Assembly: GCF_003666245.1 (NCBI RefSeq)
Contig: NZ_MJLZ01000013.1
Coordinates: 1-64,000, forward strand
DNA: 64,000 nt
Source: Brenneria alni
Lineage (GTDB): Bacteria; Pseudomonadota; Gammaproteobacteria; Enterobacterales; Enterobacteriaceae
Direction: 5' to 3'
The translations under genes and the position numbers were made by a program. The notes beneath the pieces were generated by a model. The model did no database searches. It had not been told where the DNA came from and saw only the letters and a program-made list of their open reading frames with translations. Positions 61,638-64,000 of the stretch are shown here, piece by piece (positions within the stretch are counted from its first letter, which is position 1; each line of letters opens with the position of its first letter).

Positions 61638-64000
61638 TTAACGACGCACTTGCCAAATACGCTTCTGGTAGTCATGAATCGCCCTATCCGAGCTGAACAT
61701 CCCCATGCGGGCTGTATTAAGTACACAACGGCGAGTCCATTCCTCCTGTTCATGATATTGCGCATCCACCTGCTTCTGCGCCTGACAATAAGGCGCGAAA
61801 TCAGCCATCAGCAGATAGGGATCGCCATCTTCCAGCAGGCTGTTCAACAGGGGGGCAAACGCTTGCTTATCTCCCTGACTAAAGGCCCCGCTGGCCAGTT
61901 CATCCAATATTTCACGTAACAAAGGAGTATCAGTTATGTAGTCAGACGGCGTATATCCCTGCGCCTGTAATGCTTTTACCTGCTCGACCGTATGACCGAA
62001 AATAAACAGGTTCTCTACGCCAACCTGCTCCGCTATCTCGACATTGGCGCCATCCCATGTGCCCACCGTCAGCGCACCATTCAGCGCCAGCTTCATGTTG
62101 CCCGTGCCAGACGCTTCTTTGCCTGCCGTCGAGATTTGCTCGGACACATCGGTAGCGGGGATCATCCGTTCGGCCAGCGACACACGGTAATCGGGAAGAA
62201 ATATCACCTTAAGACGATCGTTGCAGCGACGGTCCCGATTTATTTTTGCTGCCACCTGGTTAATGGCATAAATAATATTTTTTGCCAGCACATAGCCCGG
62301 CGCAGCCTTTGCCCCAAACAGAAAGACGCGCGGAACTATATCCAGATGCGGGTTATCACGCAATTGCCGATAAAGAGACAGGATATGCAGCAGGTTCAGG
62401 TGCTGACGCTTATATTCGTGCAGCCGCTTGATCTGCACATCAAACAGCGCATTAGGGTTGAGCGTCACCCCATAACCCTGTTGCAGAAAATTCGCCAGCC
62501 TCACCTTATTGTCATATTTTATCTGCCGGTAACGCTCGCGAAATCCAGCATCATCAGCATAAGGTTCCAACCCTTTTAAGGCGGGTAAATCGTTCACCCA
62601 TTCGGTGTTCAATGTGTCATCAATCAACGCTGACAGTGCCGGGTTACACTGTTTCAGCCAGCGGCGCGGCGTAATCCCGTTGGTCACATTGTGAAATTTA
62701 TTTGGCCATAGCTGGTAATATTCAGGAAACAGATCCTTCACCACCAATTCGGAATGCATTGCCGCCACGCCGTTTACCGCAAAACAGCTCACCACGCAAA
62801 GGTTAGCCATGCGGATTTGCCGCCGGTGACGAACAGCAAGTTTTGCCCACACCTGACGATCGCCGGGCCACTGTTGCGCGACCTGAATGTTAAAATGCGC
62901 ATCAATTTGCTTAATGATGGAAAGATGGCGCGGCAGTAAACGAGCGAACAGTCTTTCGTCCCAGCACTCCAGCGCCTCCGGCATTAACGTATGATTGGTA
63001 TAGGCAAAAGTACGCCCGGTTACCGACCAGGCATCGTCCCAGCGCATGTGATGTTCATCTAACAGTAGCCGCATCAGTTCCGGGATCGCCAGCGTCGGGT
63101 GCGTATCATTAAGCTGGATGACTTCGTAATCGGGCAGTTCAGACAGCTTCCGCCCTGCCTGTAAATGCCGGCGCAGAATATCGGCCACCGAACAGGCACA
63201 CTGGAAATATTGCTGCATCAGCCGCAACCGTTTACCCGCCGCGTGGTTATCGTTCGGGTACAGCACGTTGGTCAGGCTGGCCGCCGTCACCCCGGCCTGC
63301 CCGGCTTTAAGATAGCGCCCCTCATTGAACAGCTTTAGGTCAAAGGGCTGGCGGTGAGTTGCCAGCCAAAGACGCAGCGGCTGGGTGAGGCCGTTGCGGT
63401 AACCAATAACCGGCAAATCACAGGCTTCTCCCCGCAAGAAAAAGTCAGGCTGCCATAACTCGCCGCCATCATCCTGCTGCTGGAGTTCGCCGCCAAAACC
63501 GACATCCACCGCCAGTTCAGGACGCTGAAAAAACCACGGGTAGCCATCACGATGCCAGTCATCGGGGGTTTCCTGTTGCTGTCCCTGAGCAAAGTGCTGG
63601 CGGAACAGGCCGTATTGGTAATTGAGGCCATAGCCGGTGGCCGATTGTCCGACGGTTGCCATTGAATCCAGAAAACAGGAGGCCAGCCGCCCCAATCCAC
63701 CATTGCCTAAACCGGGATCGGTTTCCTGTTCCAGCACATCACTCAGGTTAATCCGTTGCTCTGCCAGAACCTCGGCGGCGGCGTTATACCATCCCAGATT
63801 CAACAGGTTATTGCCTGTAAGACGACCAGGTAAAAACTCCATCGACAGATAATTGACGTGGCGCTGTGCTGGCGGTCTGCTCGTTTCGTTCAGAGGAGTG
63901 GAGAAAGAGGACTGTGCGGCCAATTGTTCAGCCAGTGCGATGCTAACCGCACGCCAACATTGTTCCGGCGTCATCATACTCAGGGAAGAAATACCATAAT
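61638..64000 (-). CDS. malP: Maltodextrin phosphorylase, N terminus beyond right edge
   Basis: A PLP-dependent GT35 phosphorylase that releases glucose-1-phosphate from maltodextrins. At least 787 residues are visible and the frame is open to base 64000. YGISS before the tandem ATG at 63975 aligns with YGLNS near residue 22 of E. coli MalP (797 residues), so roughly 20 N-terminal residues are missing. Motifs are [48 protein letters not shown] and the PLP-lysine region [30 protein letters not shown]. First gene of malPQ, which MalT activates in E. coli; that promoter lies outside the window. Confidence 0.98.
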   Translation of the reverse strand, partial: YGISSLSMMTPEQCWRAVSIALAEQLAAQSSFSTPLNETSRPPAQRHVNYLSMEFLPGRLTGNNLLNLGWYNAAAEVLAEQRINLSDVLEQETDPGLGNGGLGRLASCFLDSMATVGQSATGYGLNYQYGLFRQHFAQGQQQETPDDWHRDGYPWFFQRPELAVDVGFGGELQQQDDGGELWQPDFFLRGEACDLPVIGYRNGLTQPLRLWLATHRQPFDLKLFNEGRYLKAGQAGVTAASLTNVLYPNDNHAAGKRLRLMQQYFQCACSVADILRRHLQAGRKLSELPDYEVIQLNDTHPTLAIPELMRLLLDEHHMRWDDAWSVTGRTFAYTNHTLMPEALECWDERLFARLLPRHLSIIKQIDAHFNIQVAQQWPGDRQVWAKLAVRHRRQIRMANLCVVSCFAVNGVAAMHSELVVKDLFPEYYQLWPNKFHNVTNGITPRRWLKQCNPALSALIDDTLNTEWVNDLPALKGLEPYADDAGFRERYRQIKYDNKVRLANFLQQGYGVTLNPNALFDVQIKRLHEYKRQHLNLLHILSLYRQLRDNPHLDIVPRVFLFGAKAAPGYVLAKNIIYAINQVAAKINRDRRCNDRLKVIFLPDYRVSLAERMIPATDVSEQISTAGKEASGTGNMKLALNGALTVGTWDGANVEIAEQVGVENLFIFGHTVEQVKALQAQGYTPSDYITDTPLLREILDELASGAFSQGDKQAFAPLLNSLLEDGDPYLLMADFAPYCQAQKQVDAQYHEQEEWTRRCVLNTARMGMFSSDRAIHDYQKRIWQVRR

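Overview
The window is chromosomal DNA of a gamma-proteobacterium of the order Enterobacterales. Nearly all proteins closely match Escherichia coli K-12 proteins in length and motifs, and the gene order is a rearranged and trimmed version of the K-12 segment from tufA to malP. The differences (no argD/pabA/fic, nirBDC, yheT, yhgE, feoABC or gntT at their usual places; extra genes instead) suggest a plant-associated relative such as Pectobacteriaceae (Brenneria, Lonsdalea, Dickeya, Pectobacterium) rather than E. coli or Salmonella. That assignment is inference. I see no tRNA, rRNA, CRISPR array, intact insertion sequence or prophage.

Layout. 1-3.6 kb: str operon on the minus strand (rpsL-rpsG-fusA-tuf, tuf cut by the window edge) with a readable promoter. 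3.6-10.4 kb: tusBCD with yheO, fkpA, slyX, slyD, yheV, kefB-kefG. 10.5-15.9 kb: ABC-F gene yheS, a LysE/RhtB exporter where K-12 has yheT, yheU, prkB, yhfA, crp. 15.9-18.6 kb: ppiA, a broken peptide-ABC ATPase gene and cysG. 19.0-23.7 kb: a five-gene accessory operon, a HisQMP/J-type amino acid ABC transporter plus an M20 amidohydrolase, preceded by sequences resembling two NtrC sites and a sigma-54 promoter. 23.7-34.0 kb: the minus-strand run aroK-aroB-damX-dam-rpe-gph-trpS and the hofMNOPQ cluster. 34.1-43.8 kb: mrcA, nudE, igaA-yrfG-hslR-hslO, pckA. 43.85-44.04 kb: a chain of hairpins that looks like a dispersed repeat. 44-47 kb: ompR-envZ and greB.

The most unusual part is 47-57.3 kb. Between greB and tex, which are neighbours in K-12, sit a two-domain acyltransferase of the OlsF type (ornithine lipid synthesis) and a second citrate-synthase-like protein in which an active-site histidine is asparagine. 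Between tex and bioH is a minus-strand operon of a large secreted alkaline phosphatase, a periplasmic DUF3299-type protein, an ABC ATPase and an FtsX/MacB-type permease with a histidine-rich loop. A Zur-box-like sequence lies in front of it. I read it as a zinc-scavenging operon that also encodes a zinc-dependent enzyme. The window ends with bioH, gntX, nfuA and malQ-malP (malP cut by the right edge).

Together the genes cover translation, tRNA thiolation, envelope protein folding, potassium/glutathione stress, aromatic amino acid synthesis, methylation and repair, cell wall synthesis, osmotic signalling, gluconeogenesis, biotin, Fe-S assembly and maltodextrin use. The accessory genes add nitrogen scavenging, metal handling and probably phosphorus-free membrane lipid.
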